From positions 124,001-188,000 of the forward strand of contig NZ_CP078144.1 of assembly GCF_019891395.1 (NCBI RefSeq): 64,000 nt of DNA. Direction: 5' to 3'. Source of the DNA: Nitratireductor kimnyeongensis (GTDB lineage Bacteria > Pseudomonadota > Alphaproteobacteria > Rhizobiales > Rhizobiaceae). The position numbers and the translations under genes were made by a program. Shown piece by piece: positions 16,199-25,833 of the stretch. The notes below the pieces were generated by a model. That model saw only the letters and a list, made by a program, of their open reading frames with translations. It was not told the origin of the DNA and ran no database searches. The number at the start of each line of letters is the position of its first letter. The stretch's first letter is position 1.

Positions 16199-17312
16199 AA
16201 AGCCCGACCATGAGCTGCGCGCGCTCCACCAGACTGTCGGTCTCGATATGTTCGCCGAGCGTGTGCAGCCCCGCCCCGCGCACGCCGATGGAATCGAGCG
16301 TGGGGATGCCGAGCGCGCCGGTGAAATTGCCATCCGAGCCGCCGCCGGCGCTGGCATGAGTGAGTTCGAAGCCGATTTCGCCGGCAATCCCGCGCGCCAA
16401 TTCATAAACCGCCATCGTGCCGGCATCCGGCTCCCAGACCGGCCGCGTCACGCCGCGCGTCACCTCGATCACCACGTCGTTTTCCTCGCCCGAAAGCGCC
16501 AGCATGCGCTCCACGCCATGGTCGAGATCGGCCTGGCGCTTGGCCATGGAAAGCACCTCCGCATCGCAGGTAGACGACACGCAGTTCACCCATTGCCCCG
16601 CATGGATCACACCGACAGAGAAGGTGCAGTCCTCGCCCGTCATGCTCTCGATTTCCAGCACCTTGCGTGCCATGGCGGCGATGGCGGAGCGCCCATCCTT
16701 GAGTGCCCAGCCGGCATGGCTCGGCCGCCCCGCTGTCTTCACGTTGAAGCGCGCAATGGCATAGCGGCCCGTCACCGCGCCGCCGTCGGGCCGTGCGGGT
16801 TCGGGCACGAGCACCACCTTGTTCTTGCGGGCTTCCATCTCGATCAGCTCGCGCGTCGAGGGCGTGCCCACCTCCTCGTCGGGCGTGAACAGAACGGTGA
16901 TCGGCAGCGGCGTCTCGATGCCGGCGCGGATCAGCTGGCGGATCGCCTCTAGGCTCACATAATTGCCGCCCTTCATGTCCTGAATGCCGGGGCCGTAGCA
17001 GCGACCGTCCTCGATGCGCCAAGGGTTCTTCGCAATCGTGCCAAGGGGATGCACCGTGTCGAGGTGGCCGGAGATCAAAATGCCCGGCTTGCCGAAATCC
17101 CTGTGCGGAAAGCGCGCCCGCACGGAGCCGCCAAAGCCCATCCGGCCCGGAATGCGTTCGATCTCTGCGCCGGTCGCCGCCAGCTCATAGGCCGCAAGAT
17201 CCATCATGCGGTCCACGGCGGCGGCGTCGAATGTCGGACTCTCGCAGAGTATCCAGGGTTTGAGCCCTGCGAGCATGGTGTCCGTATCGAACGGCAGGTC
17301 TTTGATGTTCAT
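16182..17312 (-). CDS. M20 family metallopeptidase (glutamate carboxypeptidase-like)
   Basis: A 376-residue zinc hydrolase beginning MNIKDLPFDTDTMLAG. Metal and catalytic motifs of the M20 family are visible: SGHLDTVHP (H and D), GPGIQDMKGGNYV, the acid pair in LFTPDEEVGTPSTRE, and a C-terminal histidine region GVRGAGLHTLGEH. The inserted dimerisation domain contains GRPSHAGWALKDG. The sequence resembles CPG2-type carboxypeptidases that remove C-terminal glutamate or cleave N-acyl bonds. It has no signal peptide and is probably cytoplasmic. It lies at the end of a leftward cluster with an M20D amidohydrolase and a dipeptide-type transporter, so it probably processes the imported substrate. 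Confidence 0.88.
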   Translation of the reverse strand: MNIKDLPFDTDTMLAGLKPWILCESPTFDAAAVDRMMDLAAYELAATGAEIERIPGRMGFGGSVRARFPHRDFGKPGILISGHLDTVHPLGTIAKNPWRIEDGRCYGPGIQDMKGGNYVSLEAIRQLIRAGIETPLPITVLFTPDEEVGTPSTRELIEMEARKNKVVLVPEPARPDGGAVTGRYAIARFNVKTAGRPSHAGWALKDGRSAIAAMARKVLEIESMTGEDCTFSVGVIHAGQWVNCVSSTCDAEVLSMAKRQADLDHGVERMLALSGEENDVVIEVTRGVTRPVWEPDAGTMAVYELARGIAGEIGFELTHASAGGGSDGNFTGALGIPTLDSIGVRGAGLHTLGEHIETDSLVERAQLMVGLFTRLT

Positions 17313-17433
17313 GGTATGTGTCCTGAACTGGAGCAATCCCAGGAAAGTTGGAAACCGGATTTCCGTCCTGAATTGCGCAAAATGACGGGTTGGAGCGTTT
17401 TCGCATTTCAGCGAAAACGTTGTCGTGTCTGGC

Positions 17434-18597
17434 TCAGAGCGGAAGGCGCCTCTCAATGATCCTCGCCATGATGCTTGCGCCCACCGGCAGCATGTCGTCA
17501 TCGAGGATGAAGCCGGGATTGTGAACGGGAATGGAGCCCTTGTGCCCAAGCGTGCAATAGGCGCCGGGAACAGCCTTCAACATGTCGGCGAAATCCTCGC
17601 TTCCGGTGACCAATTCCTTGGTAATGGTCGCGTTCTCCTCGCCAACGATCTCCGCCGCTGCCTCGCGATAGGCTTCCGAGAGATCGGCATCGTTCATCAG
17701 CACGTCGAAGACGGGCCGCAGGTCCGGCACGATCTCCACCTCGTAGCTCGCCGCAAATCCGGCACAGAGCTTGGCCACCCGGTCGTGGATCAGGTCGCGC
17801 ACCTCGTCGGAAAAATAGCGGATTGTGCCGGAGATCACCGCCTTGTCCGGCACCACATTGTAAGCCGAGCCGGAATGAATCTGAGTCACCGAAAGCACCG
17901 CCGGCTGTGTCGGCTGCACATTGCGGCTGACGATCGATTGCAGGTTCTGCACCAGCGCCGTAGCGATCACGATCGGGTCGCGCGCGTGATGCGGCATCGC
18001 GCCATGGCTGCCGACGCCGTTGATGGTGATGTCGAAGAAGGTCGCGCCCGCCATGGCCGGCCCCGGCTTGACGCCGAACTGGTTTGGCTCGGCAAGCGGG
18101 TTATTGTGCATGCCATAGACTTCGTCGCAGGGAAACTTGTCGAACAACCCGTCCGCCAGCATGGCGCGCGCGCCGCCGAGCCCCTCTTCCGCCGGCTGGA
18201 AGATCATGATCGCACGGCCCGCAAAGTCGCGCGTCTCGGCCAGATAGCGTGCCGCCCCCAGAAGCATGGTCGTGTGGCTGTCATGGCCGCAGCCATGGAA
18301 CGCGCCGGGGTTCTTCGAGGCGTAGGGCAGATTGGTCATCTCGTCCATGGGCAGCGCATCCATGTCGGCCCGCAGCCCCACGGTCCGGCCGCCCTCCTTC
18401 TTGCCCTTGATGACCCCGATCACCCCTGTCTTGCCGAGCCCGGTGTGGATCTCGTCTACGCCCCATTTCTTCAGGAGCTCCGCCACGATGCCCGATGTGC
18501 GCACTTCCTCAAAACCGATCTCGGGATGCTGGTGGAAGTCACGGCGGATCTCGGTGAGTTCGTCCGCATAGTCGGCGATTTTGGGTAGTACGGGCAT
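17434..18597 (-). CDS. M20D amidohydrolase (hippurate hydrolase / IAA-amino-acid hydrolase-like)
   Basis: A 387-residue amidohydrolase starting MPVLPKIADYADELTEIRRDFHQHPEIGFEE. The metal ligands of the M20D family are visible in FHGCGHDSHTTMLLGAA, FQPAEEGLGGARAM and MHNNP; the GVGSHGAMPHHARDPI region matches the dimerisation domain. Family members cleave N-acyl amino acids such as hippurate, N-acetyl amino acids or auxin conjugates. The ATG at 18597 follows a GGAG site. It is 121 bases upstream of the M20 peptidase on the same strand and separated from the transporter ATPase by a RIME-like repeat. The exact substrate is unknown. Confidence 0.9.
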   Translation of the reverse strand: MPVLPKIADYADELTEIRRDFHQHPEIGFEEVRTSGIVAELLKKWGVDEIHTGLGKTGVIGVIKGKKEGGRTVGLRADMDALPMDEMTNLPYASKNPGAFHGCGHDSHTTMLLGAARYLAETRDFAGRAIMIFQPAEEGLGGARAMLADGLFDKFPCDEVYGMHNNPLAEPNQFGVKPGPAMAGATFFDITINGVGSHGAMPHHARDPIVIATALVQNLQSIVSRNVQPTQPAVLSVTQIHSGSAYNVVPDKAVISGTIRYFSDEVRDLIHDRVAKLCAGFAASYEVEIVPDLRPVFDVLMNDADLSEAYREAAAEIVGEENATITKELVTGSEDFADMLKAVPGAYCTLGHKGSIPVHNPGFILDDDMLPVGASIMARIIERRLPL

Positions 18598-18640
18598 GAT
18601 GGTCTCCAGTGTTGAACAGTAATTGGCGGGCAAGGCGCAT

Positions 18641-18787
18641 GCCCCTCATCCGCCTGCCGGCACCTTCTCCCCGCCTGCGGGGAGAAGGACGCGGTGGGGA
18701 AGCGGGCACACAGTCGTTCGAAAGCAGGTAAATGCGCTGACGTCCCCCTCTCCCCGCGTGCGGGGAGAGGGTAAGGGTGAGGGGCGA
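18641..18787. repeat. RIME-like palindromic mosaic element, copy 2
   Basis: The left part GCCCCTCATCCGCCTGCC and the following CGGCACCTTCTCCCCGC are identical to copy 1 (7011-7126). Two hairpins are again present (CCTTCTCCCCGC/GCGGGGAGAAGG at about 18663-18688 and CCCTCTCCCCGC/GCGGGGAGAGGG at about 18746-18771), and the right end GGGTGAGGGGC mirrors the left end. It lies between the ABC ATPase gene and the amidohydrolase gene, in a leftward cluster, in the same orientation as copy 1. Confidence 0.8.
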
Positions 18788-18829
18788 GCGGAGGCGGGAG
18801 CGGCTGCAGCATCGGTCACGAAACACGCC

Positions 18830-20491
18830 TCACACATTGTCCAGCGCACGAAAATTGGCAAAGTCCCACTGGCGCCCCGGCGCTGCCTCGATCAGCGCCC
18901 GCGTATAGGCATGTTTTGGCGCGGCAAGCACATTGGCCGCGCTGTCATGCTCGACCACGCGGCCATGCTGCATCACCACCACGTCGTCGCAGATCTGCGC
19001 CGCGACCCGCAGGTCATGGGTGATGAACAGAATGGCGATGCCGAGTTTCTGCTGAAGCTGGTCGAGCAGGTCGAGCACCTGCGCCTGTACGGAAACATCG
19101 AGCGCGGAAACAGCCTCGTCGGCCACCAGAACATCCGGCTCCATGGCGATGGCACGGGCAATGGCGACACGCTGGCGCTGGCCGCCCGAGAACTGGTGCG
19201 GATAGCGGTCCACCGCATCATCGGGCAGGCCGACCAGCTTCAAGAGTTCACGGGCGCGTTCAAGCGCCGCCTTTTTGTCGGTTCCCATGTTGAGCGGCCC
19301 TTCGACAAGGCTTCGCCCGATCGTCCAGCGCGGGTTCAGAGAGCGGAAGGGGTCCTGAAACACGATCTGGATGTGGCGGCGCAGCGGCCTTAGTGCCCGG
19401 CGTGACAGTGTGGCGATCTCCCGGTCAGCCACCCGGATCTCGCCTTCAGTCGGGTCGATCAGCCGCATAATGCAGCGCGCAACGGTGGATTTGCCGGAGC
19501 CGCTTTCCCCGACAATGCCCAAGGTGCGCCCGCGCGGGATGGTGAAGGTCACGTCGGTTGCCGCTTGCGTCGGTTCCGTGCGCTTGAAGACCCCATGCGC
19601 GCCATAGATCTTTTGCAGCCTGTCGACCGCAAGCACGGGCGCGCCACCCGGTGCCGTTCGCGCGGCACGCGGGGTCAGGCTCGGCACGGCCTGAAGGAGT
19701 TCGCGCGTGTACTCTTCTCTTGGCCGGCGCAGGAGCTCTTCGACAGGCGCCTGCTCCACAATCCGGCCAAGCTTCATCACATGCACCGTGTCGGCAATCT
19801 CCGCCACCACGCCCATGTCATGCGTGATGAAGAGCACGGCGGTCCCATGCTTTTCCTGCAACTCGGCGATCAGGCTCAGGATCTGCTGCTGCGTCGTCAC
19901 GTCGAGCGCGGTCGTCGGCTCGTCGGCGATCAGAAGCTGCGGTTCGAGGATCAGCGCCATGGCGATCATGATGCGCTGTCGCTGGCCGCCGGAAAGCTGG
20001 TGCGGATAGGAACGGTAGATACGTTCCACATCCGGCAGATGCACCTGGTTCATGATGTCGAGCACACGCGCCTTTTTCTCCCGGGCGGAGAGTTTGGTGT
20101 GCGTGTTGAGCACTTCCTCGATCTGTTCCCCCACGCGCATCACCGGGTTGAGGGCCGTCATCGGCTCCTGGAAGATCATGGAGATCTTCTGCGCGCGCAT
20201 GTCGCGCATGGCCTGCGGCCCGAGCTCGAGCAGGTTCTTGCCTTCAAGGCCGATCCGCCCGCCGGTCGCTTCCAACGCGCCGCGCGGCAGGAGCCCCATG
20301 ACGGAGAGCGAGGTGACGGATTTTCCCGAGCCGGATTCACCCACGAGGCAAACGGTCTCGCCTTGCCGGATCGTGAGCGACACGCTGTCAAGCACGGGTG
20401 CCGCCTTCTCGTTGCCTGAAAGGCGCACAGTCAGGTTTTCGATTTCCAGAACGTTTGGAGCATCGTCGAAATTGCGGGTCTTGAATTTCAT
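18830..20491 (-). CDS. Dipeptide/oligopeptide-type ABC transporter, fused double ATPase (DppD-DppF)
   Basis: A 553-residue protein with two complete ATPase halves. The first has GESGSGKS, LSGGQRQRIMIAMAL and LLIADEPTTALD; the second has GESGSGKST, FSGGQRQRVAIARAI and VLVADEAVSALD, with ITHDM and ITHDL switch regions. The sequence between (LLRRPREEYTRELLQAVPSL) is the Dpp/Opp C-terminal extension. It energises import by the two permeases encoded immediately upstream. The ATG at 20491 lies one base after the upstream permease stop. Fused DppDF subunits are common in rhizobial peptide, glutathione and opine porters. Confidence 0.93.
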   Translation of the reverse strand: MKFKTRNFDDAPNVLEIENLTVRLSGNEKAAPVLDSVSLTIRQGETVCLVGESGSGKSVTSLSVMGLLPRGALEATGGRIGLEGKNLLELGPQAMRDMRAQKISMIFQEPMTALNPVMRVGEQIEEVLNTHTKLSAREKKARVLDIMNQVHLPDVERIYRSYPHQLSGGQRQRIMIAMALILEPQLLIADEPTTALDVTTQQQILSLIAELQEKHGTAVLFITHDMGVVAEIADTVHVMKLGRIVEQAPVEELLRRPREEYTRELLQAVPSLTPRAARTAPGGAPVLAVDRLQKIYGAHGVFKRTEPTQAATDVTFTIPRGRTLGIVGESGSGKSTVARCIMRLIDPTEGEIRVADREIATLSRRALRPLRRHIQIVFQDPFRSLNPRWTIGRSLVEGPLNMGTDKKAALERARELLKLVGLPDDAVDRYPHQFSGGQRQRVAIARAIAMEPDVLVADEAVSALDVSVQAQVLDLLDQLQQKLGIAILFITHDLRVAAQICDDVVVMQHGRVVEHDSAANVLAAPKHAYTRALIEAAPGRQWDFANFRALDNV

Positions 20492-20492
20492 G

Positions 20493-21377
20493 TCACCCCT
20501 CCCGCTTCTTGAGGCGCGGGTCCAGCATGTCGCGCGCGGTGTCGCCCAAAAGATTGATCGACAGGATGCACAGCGAAAGCATGAGGCCGGGCCAGAAGAT
20601 GAGCGACGGCTTAAGCTGGAAGTAGACGCGCCCCTCGGCCATGATGTTGCCCCATGTGGGGATCTCGGTCGAAACACCAGCCCCCAGAAAGGACAGGATT
20701 GCTTCGGTGAGGATGGCCGATGCGCAGATATAGGTGCCCTGCACGATGAGCGGGGCGAGCGTGTTCGGCATCAAATGCTGCCACAGGATTTTCGGCATGG
20801 AGGACCCGAGCGCGATAGCCGCTTCCACATAGGGTTCTTCGCGCGCCGATAGCACCACCGAGCGCACCAGCCGCACCACGCGCGGGATTTCGGGAATGGT
20901 GATCGCGCCCATCACCGACCAGATGCTCGGCCCGTTGAGCGCCACCAGCGCAATGGCGAGCAGAATGGAGGGAATGGCCATCAGACTGTCCATGATGCGC
21001 ATGATGATGGCGTCCGCCAGCCGGAAAAAGCCGGAGACAAGGCCGATCAGAAGGCCGATCAGCACACTGACAATCGCCGCCGAAATGCCGATGAACAGCG
21101 ACACCTGTCCGCCCGTGATGACGCGCGAAAGCACGTCGCGGCCATAGGCGTCGGTGCCGAGCGGATAGGTTTCGCTCGGCCCCTTGAGGCGTTGGAGGGC
21201 GTCGATGGCCATGGGATCATGCGGCACGATCAGCGGCGCGAAAGCTGCCAGAAGAATAATGATGGCAAGCACGATGGCAGCAACAATCGGGCCGGCACCG
21301 ATACGCCAGCCTTGCGGCAGGGCAATGGCGCCGAAAAGCCATTGCATGCGGGATGCGGGTTGCGGAGAAACGGCCAT
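20493..21377 (-). CDS. Dpp/Opp-type ABC transporter permease (DppC)
   Basis: A 294-residue DppC-type permease starting MAVSPQPASRMQW. After the first membrane segment comes the conserved periplasmic stretch PHDPMAIDALQRLKGPSETYPLGTDAYGRDVLSRVITGG. The EAA-like loop is EEPYVEAAIALGSSMPKILWQHLMP, and the end LLGDTARDMLDPRLK is typical. The ATG overlaps the preceding permease stop by one base in an ATGA arrangement, so DppB and DppC subunits are coupled. Confidence 0.92.
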   Translation of the reverse strand: MAVSPQPASRMQWLFGAIALPQGWRIGAGPIVAAIVLAIIILLAAFAPLIVPHDPMAIDALQRLKGPSETYPLGTDAYGRDVLSRVITGGQVSLFIGISAAIVSVLIGLLIGLVSGFFRLADAIIMRIMDSLMAIPSILLAIALVALNGPSIWSVMGAITIPEIPRVVRLVRSVVLSAREEPYVEAAIALGSSMPKILWQHLMPNTLAPLIVQGTYICASAILTEAILSFLGAGVSTEIPTWGNIMAEGRVYFQLKPSLIFWPGLMLSLCILSINLLGDTARDMLDPRLKKREG

Positions 21378-22318
21378 CAGTAGCGGATCCTCGGATCGAA
21401 GAAGGTGTAGGAAAGGTCGATAAGCAGGTTGATCAGAACGTAGAGACCGCTCGTCAGAAGGATCATGCCCTGAATGACGGGATAATCGCGCGCCAGAATG
21501 GCATCGACGGTCAGGCGGCCGATGCCGGGAATGTTGAACACGCTTTCCGTCACCACCACGCCGCCGATCAGGAGGGCGAACCCAGTGCCGATGATCGTCA
21601 TGATCGGCACGGCGGCGTTTGCGAGCGCGTGGCGGAAAAGAACCACCGTTTCCTTCACGCCCTTGGCGCGCGCGGTGCGAATGTAATCCTCGCCCAGAAC
21701 CTCCAGCATGGAGGCGCGCGTCATGCGTGCGATCAAAGCCACATAGATGGTGGCCAGCGTCAGACACGGCAGAATGGCGCGGGAGAGGAATTTCCCAAAA
21801 TCCTCCGATGGCGCGACATAACCCTGAACGGGGAACCAGCGCATCTCGATCGAGAAGATCTTGATGAAGATGTAGCCGATCACAAAGACGGGAATGGAAA
21901 AGCCCAGAACCGAGAAGGTCATCACAGCATAGTCGACCCAGGTGCGATGCCGCCAGGCGGCGAGCACCCCCATGGGAACGGCGATCAGCACAGAAAGCAG
22001 GATCGTCAGAACTGCGATGTTGACCGTCGGCCAGATGCGCTGCCCGATCATCTGGGTGACGGGCGTGCTGGAAATGAGCGAGGTTCCAAGCTCGCCCTGA
22101 AGAAGCAACCCCACCCATGTGATGAACTGTTCGTGCAAGGGGTCCGCGAGGCCCAGCGATGTGCGGATGCGTTCAAGCTGCGCGGGTGTGGCCATGTCAC
22201 CGGCGATGATTGCCGCCGGGTCGCCCGGAGTGAGCCGCAGCAGGAGGAAAACGAAGATGGCGACGATTGTCATGACCGGGATGACGGCCAGGATGCGCCT
22301 GGTGATGTAACCTAACAT
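21377..22318 (-). CDS. Dpp/Opp-type ABC transporter permease (DppB)
   Basis: A 313-residue DppB-type permease. It begins MLGYITRRILAVIPVMTIVAIFVFLLLRLTPGDPA, the family N-terminus, and ends LIDLSYTFFDPRIRY. The EAA-like loop is EVLGEDYIRTARAKGVKETVVLFRHALANA. It follows the binding-protein gene by 149 bases containing a stem-loop. It forms the membrane channel with the downstream DppC-type permease. Confidence 0.92.
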   Translation of the reverse strand: MLGYITRRILAVIPVMTIVAIFVFLLLRLTPGDPAAIIAGDMATPAQLERIRTSLGLADPLHEQFITWVGLLLQGELGTSLISSTPVTQMIGQRIWPTVNIAVLTILLSVLIAVPMGVLAAWRHRTWVDYAVMTFSVLGFSIPVFVIGYIFIKIFSIEMRWFPVQGYVAPSEDFGKFLSRAILPCLTLATIYVALIARMTRASMLEVLGEDYIRTARAKGVKETVVLFRHALANAAVPIMTIIGTGFALLIGGVVVTESVFNIPGIGRLTVDAILARDYPVIQGMILLTSGLYVLINLLIDLSYTFFDPRIRY

Positions 22319-22428
22319 CGAAACGTGATGTCCTTTGACACGCGCTTTGAATAAAAAACGGGGCGCGCGATCCCCGTCAGGGAGATCGAGGGAAACGCGC
22401 CGGGCAAGGCCCGAATGCCCCGGAGGTG

Positions 22429-22453
22429 ACCCCGCCCGGCAACCAGGCGGGGT
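22429..22453 (-). promoter_or_regulatory. Intercistronic stem-loop after binding-protein gene
   Basis: ACCCCGCC (22429-22436) and GGCGGGGT (22446-22453) form an 8-bp GC stem with a 9-base loop, 14 bases after the binding-protein stop on the transcribed strand. There is no U-tract, so partial attenuation or 3' protection of the binding-protein message is more likely than termination. Confidence 0.55.
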
Positions 22454-22467
22454 GGTCTTTCAGGCGA

Positions 22468-24093
22468 TCACTCCGCCTTTTCGATGTTCCAGAATACCGG
22501 CACGGGCGACGGGATCATCCCGGTCAGCTTGTTGCTGCGCGCCTGCGGCATGATGTACTGACCGAGCGGCACATAGAGGACGTTTTCCAGCGTATGCTTC
22601 TGGATCTGGACCGCCACTTCCTTCTGCTTCTCCGGTGTGTCGGCGGCGATGAAGGCGGCGCGCAATTCCTCCACCTTCTCGTCTTCGGGCCAGCCGAACC
22701 AGGCATCGTCGCCACGGCCGTTCAACATGGGGCTGATGAGCGGTGAATTGATTTCCGGCACCATCCAGTTGGTGAAGAAGATGTTCCAGCCGCCTTCGGA
22801 CGGCTTTGACTGGCTGGCGCGGCGGGTGACGAGCGTCTGCCAGTCCATCGCCTGCATGTCGACATTGAAGCCGGCCTCGCGCATGGCCTGTGCGGCCACG
22901 ACAGGCTGTGCCGTCAGGCTCACCACATCGGTCGGCTGCATCAAGACAATTGGCGTGTTGTCGTAGCCCGCCTCTTCAAGCAGCTTCTTCGCGCCCTCGA
23001 TGTCGCCGCCCGAGGTCAGCGTGTCGGAGCCCGCTTCGTCGCCCAGCGGCGTGCCGCAGCCGAAGATCGCGCCGCACACCTTGTAGTAGTCGGGATTGCC
23101 GATCAGCGTGGCAAGCACAGCTTCCTGGCTGAGCGCCATCTGCGCCGCCTGGCGGATTTTCGGATTGTCGAAGGGCGGGTGCTTGAAGTTCATGCGCCCG
23201 ATCGTCTGGTAACCCAGATCATCGCGTGTCTCGACCGTCACGTCCTCGCTGGTTTCAAGCAGCGGCAAAAGGTCGATCTGCACCTGCTCGATATAGTCGA
23301 TTTCACCCGAAAGCAGCGCGTTGATCGCGGTCTGGGCGTCGGGCATCGTCACCCATTTCACCACGTCGACCTTCACGTTCTTGCCGCCGGCCATCCAGCT
23401 CGCCTCGCCCTCGCGCGGCACGTAATCCTCGAACTTGCGATAGGTAACGGAAACGCCCGGCTGATATTCATCCGCCACGAACACGAAGGGGCCGGAGCCC
23501 GTGTAATCGGTGATCGTCTCGTCGGCGGAGCCGCCCGCCACCCGCTCGGGCATGATGAAGGGCGGCACGGCCGATTGTTTTCCCACCGTGTCAAGCAGCG
23601 CCGGGAACGGGGTCTTGAGCTTCCAGACGATGGTCTTGTCGTCGGATGCCTCAAGGCTCTCGGTCACGTCGAAGATGAGCTGGCCGCCCGAATCGCGCTT
23701 GCCCCAGCGCTGGAGCGAGGCCACGGCATCGGCCGCGGTCACCGGCGCGCCGTCATGGAATTTCAGCCCGTCGCGCAAGGTGAACGTGTAGGTGAGATTG
23801 TCGTCGGAAATGGTCCAGTCGGCCATTTGCGGCTGCGGCGCAAAGTTTTCGTCCACCGCCACCAGCACGTCATAGACCATATAGCCATGATTGCGGGTGA
23901 TGTGGGCGGTGGTGATGATCGGGTCAAGCACGCGCAGGCCCGAATGCATGACGGCGGTGATCGTCTTGTCCTGCGAAAGTGCTGGTGTGGTGGTGCCAAG
24001 TCCGGCCATCAGTGCGGCGCCGGCGACAAGGCCAAGCGACACGCCACGAGCGTGGTTCCTTAAGTGCTGAAGTCTATCCTGAAGACGCGACAT
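22468..24093 (-). CDS. ABC transporter substrate-binding protein, family 5 (DppA/OppA type)
   Basis: A 541-residue periplasmic binding protein. The hydrophobic signal segment is GVSLGLVAGAALMAGLGTTTPALSQ. Family 5 hallmarks are visible: LTYTFTLRDGLKFHDGAPVTAADAVASLQRW and the later NFKHPPFDNPKIRQAAQMALSQEAVL. The ATG at 24093 follows AGAGGG. Family 5 proteins bind peptides, glutathione, nickel or opines, so the ligand remains open; the neighbouring M20, M20D and M81 hydrolases favour a peptide or amide-linked compound. It is 88 bases after the M81 gene, probably in the same operon. Confidence 0.92.
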   Translation of the reverse strand: MSRLQDRLQHLRNHARGVSLGLVAGAALMAGLGTTTPALSQDKTITAVMHSGLRVLDPIITTAHITRNHGYMVYDVLVAVDENFAPQPQMADWTISDDNLTYTFTLRDGLKFHDGAPVTAADAVASLQRWGKRDSGGQLIFDVTESLEASDDKTIVWKLKTPFPALLDTVGKQSAVPPFIMPERVAGGSADETITDYTGSGPFVFVADEYQPGVSVTYRKFEDYVPREGEASWMAGGKNVKVDVVKWVTMPDAQTAINALLSGEIDYIEQVQIDLLPLLETSEDVTVETRDDLGYQTIGRMNFKHPPFDNPKIRQAAQMALSQEAVLATLIGNPDYYKVCGAIFGCGTPLGDEAGSDTLTSGGDIEGAKKLLEEAGYDNTPIVLMQPTDVVSLTAQPVVAAQAMREAGFNVDMQAMDWQTLVTRRASQSKPSEGGWNIFFTNWMVPEINSPLISPMLNGRGDDAWFGWPEDEKVEELRAAFIAADTPEKQKEVAVQIQKHTLENVLYVPLGQYIMPQARSNKLTGMIPSPVPVFWNIEKAE

Positions 24094-24180
24094 GATGTTC
24101 CCTCTTATTGTTGAGAATGAAGTTTCGGTCGTCGTAACGTCTTGAACGCGGTTCTCCTGCCGCGCCTGATTTGTCTCCCG

Positions 24181-25713
24181 CTATCCTCCCATCGCCAGCG
24201 CTTCCCCTGTCGTCCGGCGAAAGGCCGGGCCGTTGGGCGATAGGCGCATTCCCTCGGCAAGCTTCGTCCACGGCAGGTCCGCCGGGTCGAGCGGCATCGG
24301 TCCCGGTGCCGTACACACCAGAACCGTCTCGGCGATGGGATCGAAATCGGCGCGAAAATGCACCGAGCTCTTGTTGACCAGAATGGCCATTTCCGTCGGT
24401 TCGATGCCGACGAAACGATACATGGCAAGATCCGCCATCTGCGCCTTGTGCGTGGCCACGACGATTTTCACCCCGTCGATCGCAAGGCAGGCGGAAGGCC
24501 CGACATTCATATGCGTGCCGCCGTAATAGGGGCCGGTCGCATGCAGGTCGCCATTGGAAAGCTTCTCCACGCGGAACCGGGCTTTGAAAGGCTCGTCGCC
24601 GGGAATGCCGGATTGCCCTCCGAGCGGGATGGTGATCTCAGCCCCCTCCCCCGCCGCATGGGCAGCGCGTGCGGCCTGCGGGTCGACGATCATGCCGATC
24701 GCGGCACGTTCCGCACCGTTTCGCAACAGTGCCCGCAGCATGCCCATCGTGTTGGAATCACCCCCCGCACCCGGATTGTCCTGCGTGTCGGCGATGACCA
24801 CCGGCCGCGTTGCCGTCTGTGCAATGCGCATCGCCTCGCGCACCCCTTCATCGGGGTCGAAGGCGCGGCCGGCGAAGGCCGCTTCCGCGTCCATGATGCT
24901 CTGATAGAGCCGATCTGCCGCCCGGTCCGCCACTGCCTGCGTCTCGGCATAGGCGATCACTGTCTGTCCGCAGTCCGGGATATCGGCGGCAGGAAAACCC
25001 ATCCAGTAGGAAACGCTCGCAACATCGCCCGTTTCGAGAGCCGCCACGTGCTCGTAGAGGCTTTTTGCCGGCTCGATGAAGGTGCATTGCCATGGAATGG
25101 AGGTCAGATAGGGCAACTTCCGGAAGGCATGCGCAAAGGGTCTGTCGCGCGCCATCAGCCGGTCGAGCCCCTCGGCGGCGCGCCTTCCCGTCTCGGCCAT
25201 GTCCACATGTGGATAGGTGCGGAAGGCGATGAGAAGATCGGCCTCGTCCACCATAAGCTGGCTTGTATTCCCGTGCAGGTCGAGACTGACGGCGATCGGG
25301 ACATCCGGTCCCACCACCGTGCGCACACGGGCGATCAGTTCCCCCTCCCCGTCATCCAGATGCTCGGCCACCATGGCACCGTGGAGGTCGAGGCATACAC
25401 CGTCGAGCGGCCCGGCTGCCGCGATGCCGTCGACGATCTCGCCGGCAATGCGCTCAAACGCCTCGCGCGTCACATGGGCGGAAGGGATCGCCCCGGTCCA
25501 AAGGATGGGAACCAGTTCCCAGCCCGCCTTCTGCCCATGGGCCACAGCGCCCGAGATTCCCAGATTGACACCCGGACAGCGTTTCAGGATCTCATCGCCG
25601 CGCGATATGGGGAGGTATCCGCCCCCCTGTTCGAAATTTGCATAAGTGGCGCGTGAGGGCGCGAACGTGTTGGTCTCGTGCAGAAAACCGGCGAGCGCGA
25701 CCCTCTTTGTCAT
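24181..25713 (-). CDS. M81 family metallopeptidase (MlrC-like)
   Basis: A 510-residue protein of the M81/MlrC family. RVALAGFLHETNTFAPSRATYANFEQGGGYLP is the characteristic N-terminus. Probable metal ligands lie in GVCLDLHGAMVAEHLDDGEGE, VSLDLHGNTSQL and FRTYPHVDMAETGRRAAE; ADTQDNPGAGGDSNTMGML is another conserved block. MlrC of sphingomonads completes breakdown of linearised microcystin, but most homologues sit beside peptide transporters in rhizobia and act on unknown substrates. It is first in the leftward cluster and diverges from the IclR gene. AGGA about ten bases upstream supports the ATG at 25713. Confidence 0.88.
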   Translation of the reverse strand: MTKRVALAGFLHETNTFAPSRATYANFEQGGGYLPISRGDEILKRCPGVNLGISGAVAHGQKAGWELVPILWTGAIPSAHVTREAFERIAGEIVDGIAAAGPLDGVCLDLHGAMVAEHLDDGEGELIARVRTVVGPDVPIAVSLDLHGNTSQLMVDEADLLIAFRTYPHVDMAETGRRAAEGLDRLMARDRPFAHAFRKLPYLTSIPWQCTFIEPAKSLYEHVAALETGDVASVSYWMGFPAADIPDCGQTVIAYAETQAVADRAADRLYQSIMDAEAAFAGRAFDPDEGVREAMRIAQTATRPVVIADTQDNPGAGGDSNTMGMLRALLRNGAERAAIGMIVDPQAARAAHAAGEGAEITIPLGGQSGIPGDEPFKARFRVEKLSNGDLHATGPYYGGTHMNVGPSACLAIDGVKIVVATHKAQMADLAMYRFVGIEPTEMAILVNKSSVHFRADFDPIAETVLVCTAPGPMPLDPADLPWTKLAEGMRLSPNGPAFRRTTGEALAMGG

Positions 25714-25833
25714 GTCGCCGCTTCCTCATTCGGACCGCCGGTCCAGATACAACGTCGCATTTTCACGTCCCGCTTTGCAGGTCTGCATTTTCGGGTCGAC
25801 GGCCTGAAAATGCATGATAGGGTGAAGGACAAG

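Noticed and set aside
22429..22453. Rho-independent terminator after the DppA-type gene
   Set aside because: No run of Us follows the stem and the downstream permease genes need the same transcript.
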